Origin: VFJQ01 sp044226525
Lineage (GTDB): Bacteria; Verrucomicrobiota; Verrucomicrobiia; Chthoniobacterales; Chthoniobacteraceae
Direction: 5' to 3'
NCBI GenBank assembly: GCA_044226525.1
Contig: JBGAGV010000002.1
Coordinates: 372,001-436,000 of the forward strand
Length of the DNA: 64,000 nucleotides
This document shows, piece after piece, positions 46,449 to 55,740 of this stretch. Made by a program: the position numbers and the translations under genes. The first letter of the stretch is position 1. Each line of letters opens with the position of its first letter. Under the pieces are notes generated by a model. That model ran no database searches. It saw nothing but the letters and a program-made list of their open reading frames with translations, and was not told the origin of the DNA.

Positions 46449-47669
46449 CTAGTCGCGCACCGCAGCGCAGACAAACTCAAGCGTGCGCCAGAGTGCTTCG
46501 CCGCCGAGTGAGCCCTCGTTGAAGGGCGTCTTCGGGATGGGTTCCCATTTGTCGCGATCGTGATTTTGCTCCGGCTGCGGAAGGCCGGTCAGCGCGGGGT
46601 CGTATTGCCCGTCTTTCCCACCGAGTTTGTAAATGACGATGTCCAGTGACGGCACGACGAAGAGGCAGAAACCGCCCGCGCCGGATTTGAAAAACGCATC
46701 GCGCGGCGCGCCAATGACGTGGCCGTCCGCGTTGTGCTCAAACTGGAGGCTGAACGGCGTATGCGGATTGTAAGGCGATTGCTGCTGGCAGAGTTTGATG
46801 TATTCGGCCGGCACAAGCTGCTGCCCCCGCCACTTGCCCCCACGCGCGAGGCAGTAACCGAAGCGCATGACATCGGTGGCGTGGAGAGCCGTGCTGCCGG
46901 CGCCATTTGCGTGCGGCATGTCGAAATCGCCACGATGCAGGCAGTAACCCCACGGCCCCCACCCCATCGGTTTCGCCAGGCGCTCGCCGATGTAGTTCTG
47001 CAATTCCATGCCGGTGACGTGCCGCAGCACGATTGACGCGATATGCGGCGACGGCGAGGAATACGAATATCCCGCGCCGGGATCGGTCCACAGCGGCACG
47101 CGGAGAGAAGAGTTGTCGAGGTCGCGAATGTTCTGTCCCGGCACCGGCTTGAGCGGCTGCGGCTTGCCGTTATTCACGATGCCGCTCGGCGTCTGACCCT
47201 CGCCCCAATACCCCGCCGACATGCACAGGAGCTGGCCAAGCGTGATGTTTGCCTTGCGCGGATCATCGAGCGGGAAGGCTTCGGGCAGATATTTTTCGGT
47301 GAAGACTTTCGTATCGAGCCCCTGCGGGAGCTTGTCTTTGAACTCATTCAGCATGACGCCGCAAGCGATGCTGGTGAATGCCTTGCCGGTGGATGCCATG
47401 TCCGGATTGGCATTGCGGCTCGCACGACCGAAATACTTCTCGAAAACCAGATAACCATGCCGCACGACGAGCAGACCGCCATGGGCAGTGCTGCGCTCCG
47501 TGATTTGATACGCGCGGTCCAGCCACGCCGCATCCATGCCCGCCTTGGCCCGGATTTCCTCCGGCGTCTGGAGTGTGCGCCAGCCGCCTTCGCTATCCGG
47601 CGGCGGGAAATAATCGTCGGCATGCAGCGACGCGACGAGGAGCAGCGCGGGGAGGAACTTGGAGAGCAT
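46449..47669 (-). CDS. Exported serine hydrolase (beta-lactamase/class C-like)
   Basis: A 406-residue penicillin-binding-protein-like esterase or peptidase. Signal peptide MLSKFLPALLLVASLHADD. The nucleophile motif SxxK is S93-T-G-K96 in DMASTGKAFTS; the Tyr motif is GYSYSSPSPH. The fold is that of family S12 beta-lactamase-related proteins, whose substrates vary widely; resistance should not be assumed. Its start codon directly abuts the stop of the TolC-like gene (47670), so the two are probably one transcript. Confidence 0.88.
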   Translation of the reverse strand: MLSKFLPALLLVASLHADDYFPPPDSEGGWRTLQTPEEIRAKAGMDAAWLDRAYQITERSTAHGGLLVVRHGYLVFEKYFGRASRNANPDMASTGKAFTSIACGVMLNEFKDKLPQGLDTKVFTEKYLPEAFPLDDPRKANITLGQLLCMSAGYWGEGQTPSGIVNNGKPQPLKPVPGQNIRDLDNSSLRVPLWTDPGAGYSYSSPSPHIASIVLRHVTGMELQNYIGERLAKPMGWGPWGYCLHRGDFDMPHANGAGSTALHATDVMRFGYCLARGGKWRGQQLVPAEYIKLCQQQSPYNPHTPFSLQFEHNADGHVIGAPRDAFFKSGAGGFCLFVVPSLDIVIYKLGGKDGQYDPALTGLPQPEQNHDRDKWEPIPKTPFNEGSLGGEALWRTLEFVCAAVRD

Positions 47670-49490
47670 CTACTTTTTGAGCGGTTTCGATTTGAGGCTC
47701 ATCTGCGGCGGCACATAGCTGGCCGGCGAGATCTTGGGATTCTTCTTCGTGGAGGTCAGCAGGCGGCGGGTCTGGTCGCGAAGCTGATCGTTCGTAAAAT
47801 CCATGTCCCGCCGCTGGAGCGTGGACCCTTCGGCGAGATAAAGCTCGGTAATCGCGCGGCGAAGCTGCACGCGAGCGTCGGCCATCCCCTGCTTTACCTC
47901 AAAGAGGCCCGCCTCCACCTCGAACACCCGATGTCCTTCGATCTTGCCGGCCAGCAACCGTTCGCGCTCCGTGGAAAGCAGCCGCTCGTTGAAGCGCACC
48001 ATGGTGCCGTAGTCGTCGATGGTCGCACGCGTCGTGCGCAGTTTGCGCAGGGTCGTGTTCAAGGCGTTCGCGATTTGCGTCTCCATGCCCTGGAGCTGAT
48101 ACTGCGTCTGGATGACGGTCGCCTTCATCGCGTCGAGTTCGTGCCGCCCGCGAATCCCACCACCCAGCGGAAGGCGAAACTCCGCGCCAATCGACCATGA
48201 CTTAAAATTCGTCGTGGTGATTTCATCCCACACGTCACCGGGTGAACTGCCGAGGCCGTTCAAGCCCCCCGACGCCTTGAGGTTCAGCTCCGGCAACCGC
48301 TGATTTCGCGCAAAGCCGAGCCGCACGAAGGCTTCGTCGAGCTTCTTGCGCTGGATGAGGTAATCTGGATTCAGCGCAATGGCGGTTCGGTAACTGTCGT
48401 CATAAACCACGCTCGGCATGCCGACGGTTGGGTCGTCCACCACGAAATAAGTGCCGCCGCCATCGCGCGGAGACTGGCCGCAGAGCACCAGAAGCTGGCC
48501 CATGGCTTCAGCGGATTTCTGCTGGGCTTCATTGCGCTTGGTGCGGCGCAAGGCGAGCCCGGCTTCCGCCTCCAGCACATCGAGTTCCGAGCCCTTCCCC
48601 GCTTTCAACTTCTCCTGGCTGTCATGCAGGATCGACTCCGCCAGGGCGACGGACTCGTCCAAAAAACGAGCCTGCTCCTGCGAGAAATACACCCCCCAAT
48701 AAGCCGCCTCCGCCTGCGACAGCGTGACCATGAGCTGCCGCCGATATTCCTGGAACGAGGAGTCCGATTGAATCGCGGCGATACGCAGTGCGGCGAGGGC
48801 AGCCGTGCCCCATCCATTTTTCAAGAGGGGCTGCGTTAACGTCACTCCCGCAAACCCCTGCCACTCGTCGGTCCGCCCGGTCGGGACTGGCGAGGAAAAG
48901 GGCGGCAGGTTGTTGTTAAAATTGTTCAGCGTGTAGCCGAGGTGAATCTTGGCCCCGGTCTGGCTGAGCCATTCGATCGCGGAATCGAAACGGTTGTTTC
49001 GCTCGTCGAGAATCGGGACCCCGGACAGGTTGCGCTGCTGCTCGACCGTGTTGCGGCGTTTGTTCGCCTCACGCGTGGCCGAGTTCACCCATTCGGGCTC
49101 AAACGCGCCGTGTTCGGCCAGTGCCTTCTGCCGCGCGGCCTCGGTGCCAAAAAGCTGCGCCTGCACGGTCTCGTTTCGCTGCACGACCATGTGCAGAAAC
49201 TCATCCAGTCCGAGCGGCTGCCTTTCCCGCGATGGCATGCGCTTGAACTCCGAAGTTTTCTCCGCCACCGGCGGTGTGTCCTTGGACGATGGCTTTTTGC
49301 CTTTCGGCTCCGCCGCACTGAGCGGACGCAAAGGAGCCAGCGAGAAGACAAGGGCGAGCGCGAGCGACGAGAAAGGCCAGCACACCAACGGCTGGCAAAA
49401 ACTGTTTCGCGAGTGAGGTGAAACCGTGGGTCGAGTCAAAGGGCCGCGCCTTGTGCCGTTCGCCAAGCCTTTGCGCAAGCGGATTCTCAT
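47670..49490 (-). CDS. TolC-like outer-membrane efflux protein
   Basis: A protein of about 606 residues. After an N-terminal segment with a hydrophobic core (PFSSLALALVFSLAPLRPLSAAE) come two outer-membrane efflux protein repeats: coiled helices (SQAEAAYWGVYFSQEQARFLDESVALAESILHDS; TQYQLQGMETQIANALNTTL) and beta-strand parts (GFAGVTLTQPLLKNGWG; WSIGAEFRLPLGGGIRGRHEL). It would form a trimeric channel in the outer membrane. No membrane-fusion or inner-membrane pump gene is adjacent. The start is uncertain: ATG 49490 gives a long n-region, while a TTG/GTG start shortly before the hydrophobic core would give a more usual signal peptide. Confidence 0.85.
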   Translation of the reverse strand: MRIRLRKGLANGTRRGPLTRPTVSPHSRNSFCQPLVCWPFSSLALALVFSLAPLRPLSAAEPKGKKPSSKDTPPVAEKTSEFKRMPSRERQPLGLDEFLHMVVQRNETVQAQLFGTEAARQKALAEHGAFEPEWVNSATREANKRRNTVEQQRNLSGVPILDERNNRFDSAIEWLSQTGAKIHLGYTLNNFNNNLPPFSSPVPTGRTDEWQGFAGVTLTQPLLKNGWGTAALAALRIAAIQSDSSFQEYRRQLMVTLSQAEAAYWGVYFSQEQARFLDESVALAESILHDSQEKLKAGKGSELDVLEAEAGLALRRTKRNEAQQKSAEAMGQLLVLCGQSPRDGGGTYFVVDDPTVGMPSVVYDDSYRTAIALNPDYLIQRKKLDEAFVRLGFARNQRLPELNLKASGGLNGLGSSPGDVWDEITTTNFKSWSIGAEFRLPLGGGIRGRHELDAMKATVIQTQYQLQGMETQIANALNTTLRKLRTTRATIDDYGTMVRFNERLLSTERERLLAGKIEGHRVFEVEAGLFEVKQGMADARVQLRRAITELYLAEGSTLQRRDMDFTNDQLRDQTRRLLTSTKKNPKISPASYVPPQMSLKSKPLKK

Positions 49491-49564
49491 CGTCCGCAGG
49501 GGCAGGTGCCGAAAAATTTCGCACCGCGACAAACACTGTCATTTCACTGACATCGAAAAATGAA

Positions 49565-49594
49565 TCGGCCCGCTGGTGTGAGCCAGCGGGCCGA
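49565..49594 (-). terminator. Terminator downstream of katG
   Basis: Perfect 12-bp stem TCGGCCCGCTGG (49565-49576) / CCAGCGGGCCGA (49583-49594) with a 6-base loop. On the minus strand it is followed by TTCATTTTTCG, and it lies about 42 bases past the katG stop. The plus strand also has CTTTTC after the stem. Confidence 0.85.
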
Positions 49595-49635
49595 CTTTTC
49601 TACGAACGACTGCGAGGATACGCAGTGCCTCGGCG

Positions 49636-52032
49636 TTAGCGGAGTGCCACGGCCTTGGAGCCCTCCCGCACCGCCGGCTTAAGATCGAACCGATCGAGGT
49701 TCATCACCTTGGTCCAGGCGGAGACGAAGTCGCTCACGAACTTCTGCTGTGCGTCAGCGCTGCCATAGACTTCCGCGAGAGCCCGCAATTGCGAGTTCGA
49801 GCCGAAGACCAGATCGACCGAGGATGCCGTCCATTTCAGATCCCCCGTCTTGCGATCGCGACCTTCGAAGAAGTGTTCGCACATGGCCGACTTTTTCCAC
49901 TCGGTATTCATATCGAGCAGATTGACGAAGAAGTCGTTGCTCAACGTGCCCGGCCGCTTCGTGAAGACGCCGAGTTCAGGGAAGCCCACGTTGGTGTTCA
50001 GCACACGCAGGCCGCCGACGAGCACAGTCATCTCCGGCGCCGTCAACGTGAGCAATTGCGCACGATCCACGAGCGTTTCCGGCGCAGGCCGATCGAGTTT
50101 GTGGCCGAGGAAATTGCGGAATCCGTCCGCCTTCGGCTCGAGGACCGCCAGCGACTGGACGTCGGTCATTTCCTGCGTGGCGTCGGTCCGGCCCGGAGCA
50201 AAGGGAACCTTCACTTCGAAGCCCGCTTTTTTGGCGGCTGCTTCCACACCGGCGTTTCCGCCGAGCACGATCAGGTCGGCCAGCGACACCTTCTTTTTGC
50301 CGGTCTGCGCGCTGTTGAAGTCCTTTTGGATCTTCTCGAACACCGGCAGCACCTTGGCGAGTTCGGCGGGATTGTTGACCTCCCAGTCTTTCTCGGGAGC
50401 AAGGCGGATGCGGGCTCCATTGGCTCCGCCGCGCTTGTCGCTGCCGCGGAAGGTGGACGCCGAGGCCCATGCGGTGGAGACCAGTTGCGACGGCGTAAGT
50501 CCGGAGGCCAGGACCTTCGCTTTCAACGCCGCCACGTCCTGATCGCCGATGATCTCGAAGTCCGCCGCCGGCACCGGGTCCTGCCACGGTTGCGCTGGAG
50601 GAACCAGCGGCCCGAGACAGCGTGAATACGGCCCCATGTCGCGATGCGTGAGCTTATACCAGGCCTTGGCAAAAGCGTCGGCAAACTGATCGGGGTGCTC
50701 GAGGAAGCGCCGGGAGATTTTCTCGTAGGTCGGATCCATCCGCAGCGCGAGGTCCGTCGTGAACATGATCGGGGCGTGAGTTTTCGATGGATCGTGAGCG
50801 TCCATTACGAGGCCCTTGCCCGCGCCGTTTTTGGGCATCCACTGCTGGGCTCCGGCCGGGCTCTTCGTCAGTTCCCAGTCGAAATTAAACAGGTTCGTGA
50901 AATAGCCGTGCGACCACGCGCGAGGTGTGCTCGTCCAAGCCCCTTCGAGGCCGCTGGTGATCGTGTCTCCCGCGTTACCTTTGCCATGCTTGTTCTTCCA
51001 GCCGAGGCCTTGCTCCTCGATCCTGGCTCCTTCCGGCTCAGGGCCGACGTTTTTGGCGTCGGCCGCGCCGTGGGCCTTGCCGAAGGTGTGGCCACCGGCG
51101 ATCAGAGCGACGGTTTCTTCGTCGTTCATCGCCATGCGGGCAAACGTAGCACGGATGTCTTTCGCCGCCGCAAGCGGGTCCGCTTTGCCGTTGGGCCCTT
51201 CCGGATTGACGTAGATCAATCCCATCTGCACCGCCGCAAGAGGGTTCGCGAGTTCCCGTTCGCCGGAGTAGCGTTTGTCGCCCAGCCATTCGCTCTCCGG
51301 CCCCCAGTAGATGTCTTCCTGCGGTTCCCACACATCCGCGCGACCGCCGGCAAAGCCGAACGTCTTGAACCCCATGGCTTCAAGCGCGCAGTTCCCCGCG
51401 AACACCATCAGGTCGGCCCAAGAGATTTTCTGCCCATACTTCTGTTTGATGGGCCAGAGCAACCGGCGCGCTTTGTCGAGGTTGGCATTGTCCGGCCAGC
51501 TATTCAGCGGTGCAAAGCGCTGAGTGCCGTAGGAGGCACCGCCCCTTCCGTCGGTGACCCGATAAGTGCCCGCACTATGCCATGCCATGCGGATGAAGAG
51601 CGGACCGTAGTGACCGTAGTCAGCCGGCCACCAGTCCTGCGAAGTGGTCATCAGATCCGTGATGTCTTTCTTCAGTGCACCCAGGTCGAGTTTCTTGAAC
51701 TCCTCAGCGTAATCGAAAGCCGATCCCATCGGATTACTCTTCGACGAATTCTGATGGAGGATCTGGAGATTGAGCTGATTCGGCCACCAGTCCTTAGTGG
51801 TCATGGCAGCCGCTGCGGTGTGCCGGTTCGCCGGAGCCAGATCGCCCATGACCGGGCACTTGCCGGCCTGAGCAGCGTCAGCTTGGGCGAAGGCCGCCTC
51901 GATACCCAGCCCGAGGGTCAGGGCGGTGGCAACCAGCCAGGCGAACCTGGTTGGTTGGGGACGGCGCGTCGTGCGCCGCAGGGAAGCTCCATTCAAAACG
52001 GAGCCCTTACTTGAAATGGGGTTCGTCTGCAC
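49636..52032 (-). CDS. katG: Catalase-peroxidase with signal peptide (exported KatG)
   Basis: A 798-residue bifunctional haem enzyme removing hydrogen peroxide. Distal site R148, W151, H152 in FIRMAWHSAGTYR; the crosslink Tyr and Met are in GLIYVNPEGP and FARMAMNDEE; the proximal His is in IAGGHTFGKAHG. The C-terminal degenerate domain is complete. Unlike most KatG it begins with a basic n-region and a hydrophobic segment (RFAWLVATALTLGLGIEAAFAQ), a signal peptide with a cut near AFA/QA, so it should act in the periplasm. Start is GTG 52032; no strong ribosome site is visible. It follows the small exported protein gene by 18 bp and is divergent from oxyR. Confidence 0.96.
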   Translation of the reverse strand: MQTNPISSKGSVLNGASLRRTTRRPQPTRFAWLVATALTLGLGIEAAFAQADAAQAGKCPVMGDLAPANRHTAAAAMTTKDWWPNQLNLQILHQNSSKSNPMGSAFDYAEEFKKLDLGALKKDITDLMTTSQDWWPADYGHYGPLFIRMAWHSAGTYRVTDGRGGASYGTQRFAPLNSWPDNANLDKARRLLWPIKQKYGQKISWADLMVFAGNCALEAMGFKTFGFAGGRADVWEPQEDIYWGPESEWLGDKRYSGERELANPLAAVQMGLIYVNPEGPNGKADPLAAAKDIRATFARMAMNDEETVALIAGGHTFGKAHGAADAKNVGPEPEGARIEEQGLGWKNKHGKGNAGDTITSGLEGAWTSTPRAWSHGYFTNLFNFDWELTKSPAGAQQWMPKNGAGKGLVMDAHDPSKTHAPIMFTTDLALRMDPTYEKISRRFLEHPDQFADAFAKAWYKLTHRDMGPYSRCLGPLVPPAQPWQDPVPAADFEIIGDQDVAALKAKVLASGLTPSQLVSTAWASASTFRGSDKRGGANGARIRLAPEKDWEVNNPAELAKVLPVFEKIQKDFNSAQTGKKKVSLADLIVLGGNAGVEAAAKKAGFEVKVPFAPGRTDATQEMTDVQSLAVLEPKADGFRNFLGHKLDRPAPETLVDRAQLLTLTAPEMTVLVGGLRVLNTNVGFPELGVFTKRPGTLSNDFFVNLLDMNTEWKKSAMCEHFFEGRDRKTGDLKWTASSVDLVFGSNSQLRALAEVYGSADAQQKFVSDFVSAWTKVMNLDRFDLKPAVREGSKAVALR

Positions 52033-52050
52033 GATTCAATGTGGCGAGGA

Positions 52051-52326
52051 TTAGCGATTGGCCGGCACAAAGGCGCCCACATTCTGCCCGCGAGCGTGAG
52101 ACCGAAGTTCGAAACGCGAGTCCGAACCGGTGGAGCGAACGTCGCTGCGTCCGACTCCGCGACGGTTGGCGTAGGCAGCAACAGTCGTCGCCTTGCCGCT
52201 GGTCCGGACATGGCGAGCCTGCTCTGCGGCCAGCCGGTTCTGCAGTTGAGGATCGTCCGCCAAAGCGGTGCTGGCGAGGATCGCGAGGGCGGCGGTGAGG
52301 ATAGATAGGGTGTTGATGGATTTCAT
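52051..52326 (-). CDS. Small exported protein upstream of katG
   Basis: A 91-residue protein. MKSINTLSILTAALAILAST is a clear signal peptide cut near ALA/DD. The mature part (about 68 residues) is arginine-rich and polar (EQARHVRTSGKATTV, NRRGVGRSDVRSTGSDSRF, ending AFVPANR), with no cysteine. I recognise no family. It is the first gene of the unit with katG, so it is probably part of the peroxide response. Confidence 0.65.
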   Translation of the reverse strand: MKSINTLSILTAALAILASTALADDPQLQNRLAAEQARHVRTSGKATTVAAYANRRGVGRSDVRSTGSDSRFELRSHARGQNVGAFVPANR

Positions 52327-52394
52327 ATCAGGGGTGGTTTGTTTTTTTGAGGAGTCCCAGTGGGGACAGTCATCACAACCGCTCTCCGTCGATT

Positions 52395-52411
52395 ATTTAC
52401 GATTGGTAAAT
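52395..52411. promoter_or_regulatory. Dyad in the oxyR-katG divergent region
   Basis: Perfect inverted repeat ATTTAC-GATTG-GTAAAT, 30 bp before the oxyR start. A LysR-type T-N11-A arrangement fits, so it is a candidate OxyR operator, but it does not match the four-ATAG E. coli consensus well. Confidence 0.4.
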
Positions 52412-52420
52412 CCGGCAGAA

Positions 52421-52441
52421 TTGATTGATATGATAAATCAA
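52421..52441. promoter_or_regulatory. Dyad overlapping the oxyR start codon
   Basis: TTGATT (52421-52426) and AATCAA (52436-52441) flank a 9-base spacer; the last base is the A of the oxyR ATG. Binding here could repress oxyR translation initiation or transcription, i.e. autoregulation. Inference from position only. Confidence 0.35.
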
Positions 52442-53379
52442 TGAACTTCCGTGATCTTGAATACCTCGTGGCGGTGGCCGACCTCGGCCATTTCGGCCAG
52501 GCCGCCGCACGCTGCCACGTCAGCCAGAGCGCCTTGAGCCTGCAGTTACAAAAGCTCGAGGCCGAACTCGGCGTGCAGCTCATCGAGCGCACGAGTCGCC
52601 GTGTCGTAGTCGCCGCCAGTGGCCAGTCCCTGGTGGAGCGCGCCCGCGGTATTTTGCAGGCCAAGCAGGAATTGCTGGACGACGCCGCGTTGGAAGGCGG
52701 CCAGATGCCTTCGAGCATCACGCTGGGTCTCATCCCCACCATCGCACCCTATCGGATCGGGCCCATTCTCCGCGCGATGAAGCAGACCTATCCGGGCACC
52801 CTCTTGCGCATCGTCGAGGACATCACGCAGAACCTCGTGCAAGGCACCGCGCGAGGCGAACTCGATGCCGCGATCATCGCCACGGATACCAACGACTCGC
52901 TCATCGCCGAAACGCGACTCGGCCACGACGAGTTGTTGTTGGCGGTCTCCCGCACTCATCCCCTCGCCCGGCAGGCGCACGTAGAACCCAGGCAACTCCG
53001 TCACGACACGCTGCTTTTGCTGAAGGACGGCCATTGCCTGAGTGATCAGGCCATTACCTTTTGCCATGCCAACCACGTCGGCGGCGCTTCCCTTTCCATC
53101 GCGGCAAGCATCGATTCCCTGAAATCCATGATCTGCGCCGGCATGGGCGTATCACTCATTCCTCGCATGGCGGTCGAGGCCGCGGCGCCCGATGAATGCC
53201 TCGTTTTTCTGTCTCTCAAACCCACACCGTCCAGAGTCATCCGCGTCATTACCCGCAAGACGTCCCGACTCGGCCCGCTGGTTGCGACCGCGTTAAAAGA
53301 TGCCACGATGAGCACCCCCTCCGCGCCGCCAGCCATGCCGGCCTCGCGCCGCCGGGCCAAGGTCAAGCCGAGCGCGTGA
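52441..53379 (+). CDS. oxyR: Peroxide-sensing LysR-type regulator OxyR
   Basis: A 312-residue regulator. The N-terminal winged helix-turn-helix is MNFRDLEYLVAVADLGHFGQAAARCHVSQSALS; the effector domain follows. Both redox cysteines are present in LLLLKDGHCLSDQAITFCHANH, at C199 and C208, the same numbers as in E. coli OxyR, so disulfide-based peroxide sensing is expected. A basic tail (PASRRRAKVKPSA) is extra. Divergent from the small exported protein-katG unit, its likely target. Its 3' end overlaps the receiver-kinase gene on the other strand by 17 bases. Confidence 0.95.
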   Translation: MNFRDLEYLVAVADLGHFGQAAARCHVSQSALSLQLQKLEAELGVQLIERTSRRVVVAASGQSLVERARGILQAKQELLDDAALEGGQMPSSITLGLIPTIAPYRIGPILRAMKQTYPGTLLRIVEDITQNLVQGTARGELDAAIIATDTNDSLIAETRLGHDELLLAVSRTHPLARQAHVEPRQLRHDTLLLLKDGHCLSDQAITFCHANHVGGASLSIAASIDSLKSMICAGMGVSLIPRMAVEAAAPDECLVFLSLKPTPSRVIRVITRKTSRLGPLVATALKDATMSTPSAPPAMPASRRRAKVKPSA

Positions 53380-54658
53380 GTTTCTCGATGGGGTATGGCG
53401 TCGCGGCGTGCGCCGGATTGATTGGCAGGGTAAAATAGAAGGTAGCGCCGCGGTCCTCCTCGGCTTCAGCCCAGAGGCGACCGCCGTGCTTGGCAACAAT
53501 TCGCTGGACGATGGAGAGGCCGATGCCGGTGCCTTCGAATTCTTCAGCCGAGTGGAGTCGCTGGAAAACGCCAAAGAGCCGCTCGGCGTGGGCCATATTG
53601 AAGCCAGCCCCGTTATCGCGAACGAAGCAGATGAGTTCGTCGCCGTCCTCGCGAGCATCGACCTCGATCACGGCGGGGCTGCGCTGGCGCGTGAACTTGA
53701 TGGCGTTCGAGAGGAGATTGATGAAGACCTGCTTGAGCAGCGAGAAGTCGCCAGCACAATTCGGGAGCGAGCCGACGCGGAGGTCGATCTGCCGTCCCTC
53801 TCGCTCGGGGTTCAGATCTTCGAACACTTCGCGAACGAGGCTGGAAAGACTCACGGTCTGCCGCGAGACGGGCTGCCGGCTGAGGCGCGACAAGTTGAGT
53901 AAATCGTCGATCAACTCGTTGAGGCGCCTGCCCGCTTTGCTCACGTGATCGAACAGATGCCGCGCAGCGGGCGGAAACGTCTCAGCGTGATCGTCGAGGA
54001 TGAGCTTGCAGAAGCCGTTGATGTGGCGCACGGGCGAGCGCAGGTCGTGCGACACGGAATAGGTAAACGCTTCGAGTTCCTTGTTCGCGGCAGCGAGTTC
54101 CTTATTCACGTGTTCCAGCTCCTTGTTGCGCTGGATGGCAGCTTCGTAGGTGGAGAGGAGCAGGTTGAGGATCTGGAGACGATCCGCGGTGATGAAGTGG
54201 CGCTGGCCGTTGAAAAATATCTCCAGCCCCATCCCCGGCTCATCGCTCTGGTGCATCTCGCGGTTGACGAGAACGAAGCGCAGCCGGCTGAGCAGGTAGC
54301 GCTCGTCGTAAGGCTTGAGGATGAAATTATCCGCGCGGCATTCGAGGCCGCGAATGACATCGTGTGGATCGGATAAAGTGGTGACGAGGATGACGGGAAC
54401 GTCGGCGAGATTCGGGTCGGCCTTCACCCTTCGGGAAAGCTCGTAACCGTCCATTTCCGGCATCACGACATCGCTCAGAATCAATGCGGGTTTGCGCGCA
54501 CGCGCCGCTTCCAATGCGAGGCGACCATTGACGGCAGCCGTAACGCGATATCCCTGCTGCTCAAGAATGTAACGGAGCCGCTGAGCCTGGGTAGGGCTGT
54601 CTTCCGCTATGAGTATCTCGGGCGGCGAAGGCGGGATGGGCTTCTCAGGACTATTCAT
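53363..54658 (-). CDS. Receiver-histidine kinase, output of the chemosensory operon
   Basis: A 431-residue soluble protein. The receiver (about 14-130) has D20 in IAEDSPT, acceptor D63 in LILSDVVMPEMDG and K115 in FILKPYDER. A coiled linker (about 160-195, ELEHVNKELAAANKELEAF) leads to HisKA H204 in YSVSHDLRSPVRHINGF and a HATPase (NLLSNAIKF, DNGAGF, GTGIGLSIVQRIV). Its ATG overlaps the end of cheB by 8 bases, so it is the last gene of the operon. In Wsp systems this place is held by WspR (receiver-GGDEF); here the output is a second kinase. Its target is not in the window. Confidence 0.92.
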   Translation of the reverse strand: MNSPEKPIPPSPPEILIAEDSPTQAQRLRYILEQQGYRVTAAVNGRLALEAARARKPALILSDVVMPEMDGYELSRRVKADPNLADVPVILVTTLSDPHDVIRGLECRADNFILKPYDERYLLSRLRFVLVNREMHQSDEPGMGLEIFFNGQRHFITADRLQILNLLLSTYEAAIQRNKELEHVNKELAAANKELEAFTYSVSHDLRSPVRHINGFCKLILDDHAETFPPAARHLFDHVSKAGRRLNELIDDLLNLSRLSRQPVSRQTVSLSSLVREVFEDLNPEREGRQIDLRVGSLPNCAGDFSLLKQVFINLLSNAIKFTRQRSPAVIEVDAREDGDELICFVRDNGAGFNMAHAERLFGVFQRLHSAEEFEGTGIGLSIVQRIVAKHGGRLWAEAEEDRGATFYFTLPINPAHAATPYPIEKLTRSA

Positions 54659-55724
54659 GTTCAGTTTCCGAAGCGGGTGGTTTGCGTTTGACCAGCACAG
54701 CGAGCAGGTCCGCGATTTTGTCGGCGGGCATCACGTGAGTCGCGCCGCCGAGCCGAATCGCTTCTCCGGGCATGCCGTGAACGATGGAGCTTTCACGGTC
54801 CTGCGCGATCGTATCGGCACCCGCGTCTTTCATCGTCTTCAGTTCAGCAGAGCCATCCTTCCCCATCCCCGTCAGCAGGACGCCGATGACGCTCGCGCCA
54901 CAACTCACCGCCAGGGTGCGAAAGAGAAAAGAAACGGCAGGACGCAGACCGTTCTCGGGCTCTTCCCGTGAAAGAAAAATCCGGCCCGCCATGCTGAGGC
55001 CCATGTGAAAACCATCCGGTGCCAGATAGGCGTGACCGGGACGCGGCACAACGCCGTGGGCGGCGATATGAACCTGCCAACCGGTAGTCTGGTTTAACCA
55101 TTCCACCAACCCGGGCAGAAATCCCTCGGCGATGTGCTGCACGATGAGGACAGGGACCGCAAAGTCCTTCGGCAGTCCTGCGAGGATGGCCTGTAGAACT
55201 GGCGGACCGCCCGTCGAGGCACCGATACCGATGGCCCGGATGCCGGGCGGGGCGACCCTAGTTTCCTCGGGGTGGACCACGGTGCTACGCGCCCGAGGCC
55301 AGCGGCGGACCACCTTGACCTCCGACATCAGCTTCACCGTCTGCCGGAGATTCGCAGTAAGAGTTTGAAATTCAGGATGCTCGGGGCCGACCGGTTTCTC
55401 CACACACGCCACTGCCCCAGCCTCCATCAAACGAAAAGTGGTCGCGACTTCTTTCGGGTCAGCCGTGGCCGAGCAGATGACGATCGGCACCGGGTGTGTC
55501 TCCATGATCCGACGCGTCGCCTCAAACCCATCCAGACGCGGCATGTGGATATCCATCAGCACCACATCGGGATGCTTCTCGGTCACAAAATCGATGGCTG
55601 CCTGGCCATCGCCGACCGCGCCGACCACCCGGATCTCGGAATCGGCTTCAAGGATGTGGGTGAGGAGCCGCCGCACCACCAGGGAATCGTCCACCACCAG
55701 CACAGCGATCTTGTTCTCGTTCAT
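54651..55724 (-). CDS. cheB: Chemotaxis-type methylesterase CheB (WspF-like)
   Basis: A 357-residue protein-glutamate methylesterase. Receiver with D12-D13 in VVDDSLV and acceptor D58 in VVLMDIHMPRLDG; linker; CheB catalytic domain with Ser in GIGASTGGPPVL, His in LIVQHIAEGF and Asp in LLTGMGKDGS. It removes methyl groups from the receptor encoded in the same operon and is activated by phosphorylation from the CheA homologue. ATG 55724 lies 16 bases after the cheA stop. Confidence 0.95.
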   Translation of the reverse strand: MNENKIAVLVVDDSLVVRRLLTHILEADSEIRVVGAVGDGQAAIDFVTEKHPDVVLMDIHMPRLDGFEATRRIMETHPVPIVICSATADPKEVATTFRLMEAGAVACVEKPVGPEHPEFQTLTANLRQTVKLMSEVKVVRRWPRARSTVVHPEETRVAPPGIRAIGIGASTGGPPVLQAILAGLPKDFAVPVLIVQHIAEGFLPGLVEWLNQTTGWQVHIAAHGVVPRPGHAYLAPDGFHMGLSMAGRIFLSREEPENGLRPAVSFLFRTLAVSCGASVIGVLLTGMGKDGSAELKTMKDAGADTIAQDRESSIVHGMPGEAIRLGGATHVMPADKIADLLAVLVKRKPPASETEHE

Positions 55725-55740
55725 GGGAGGAGCGGTAAAA

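Noticed and set aside
46449..49490. Antibiotic-resistance unit (beta-lactamase-like plus TolC-like genes)
   Set aside because: The hydrolase belongs to a broad esterase/peptidase family and no pump or adaptor gene is adjacent, so resistance is not supported.
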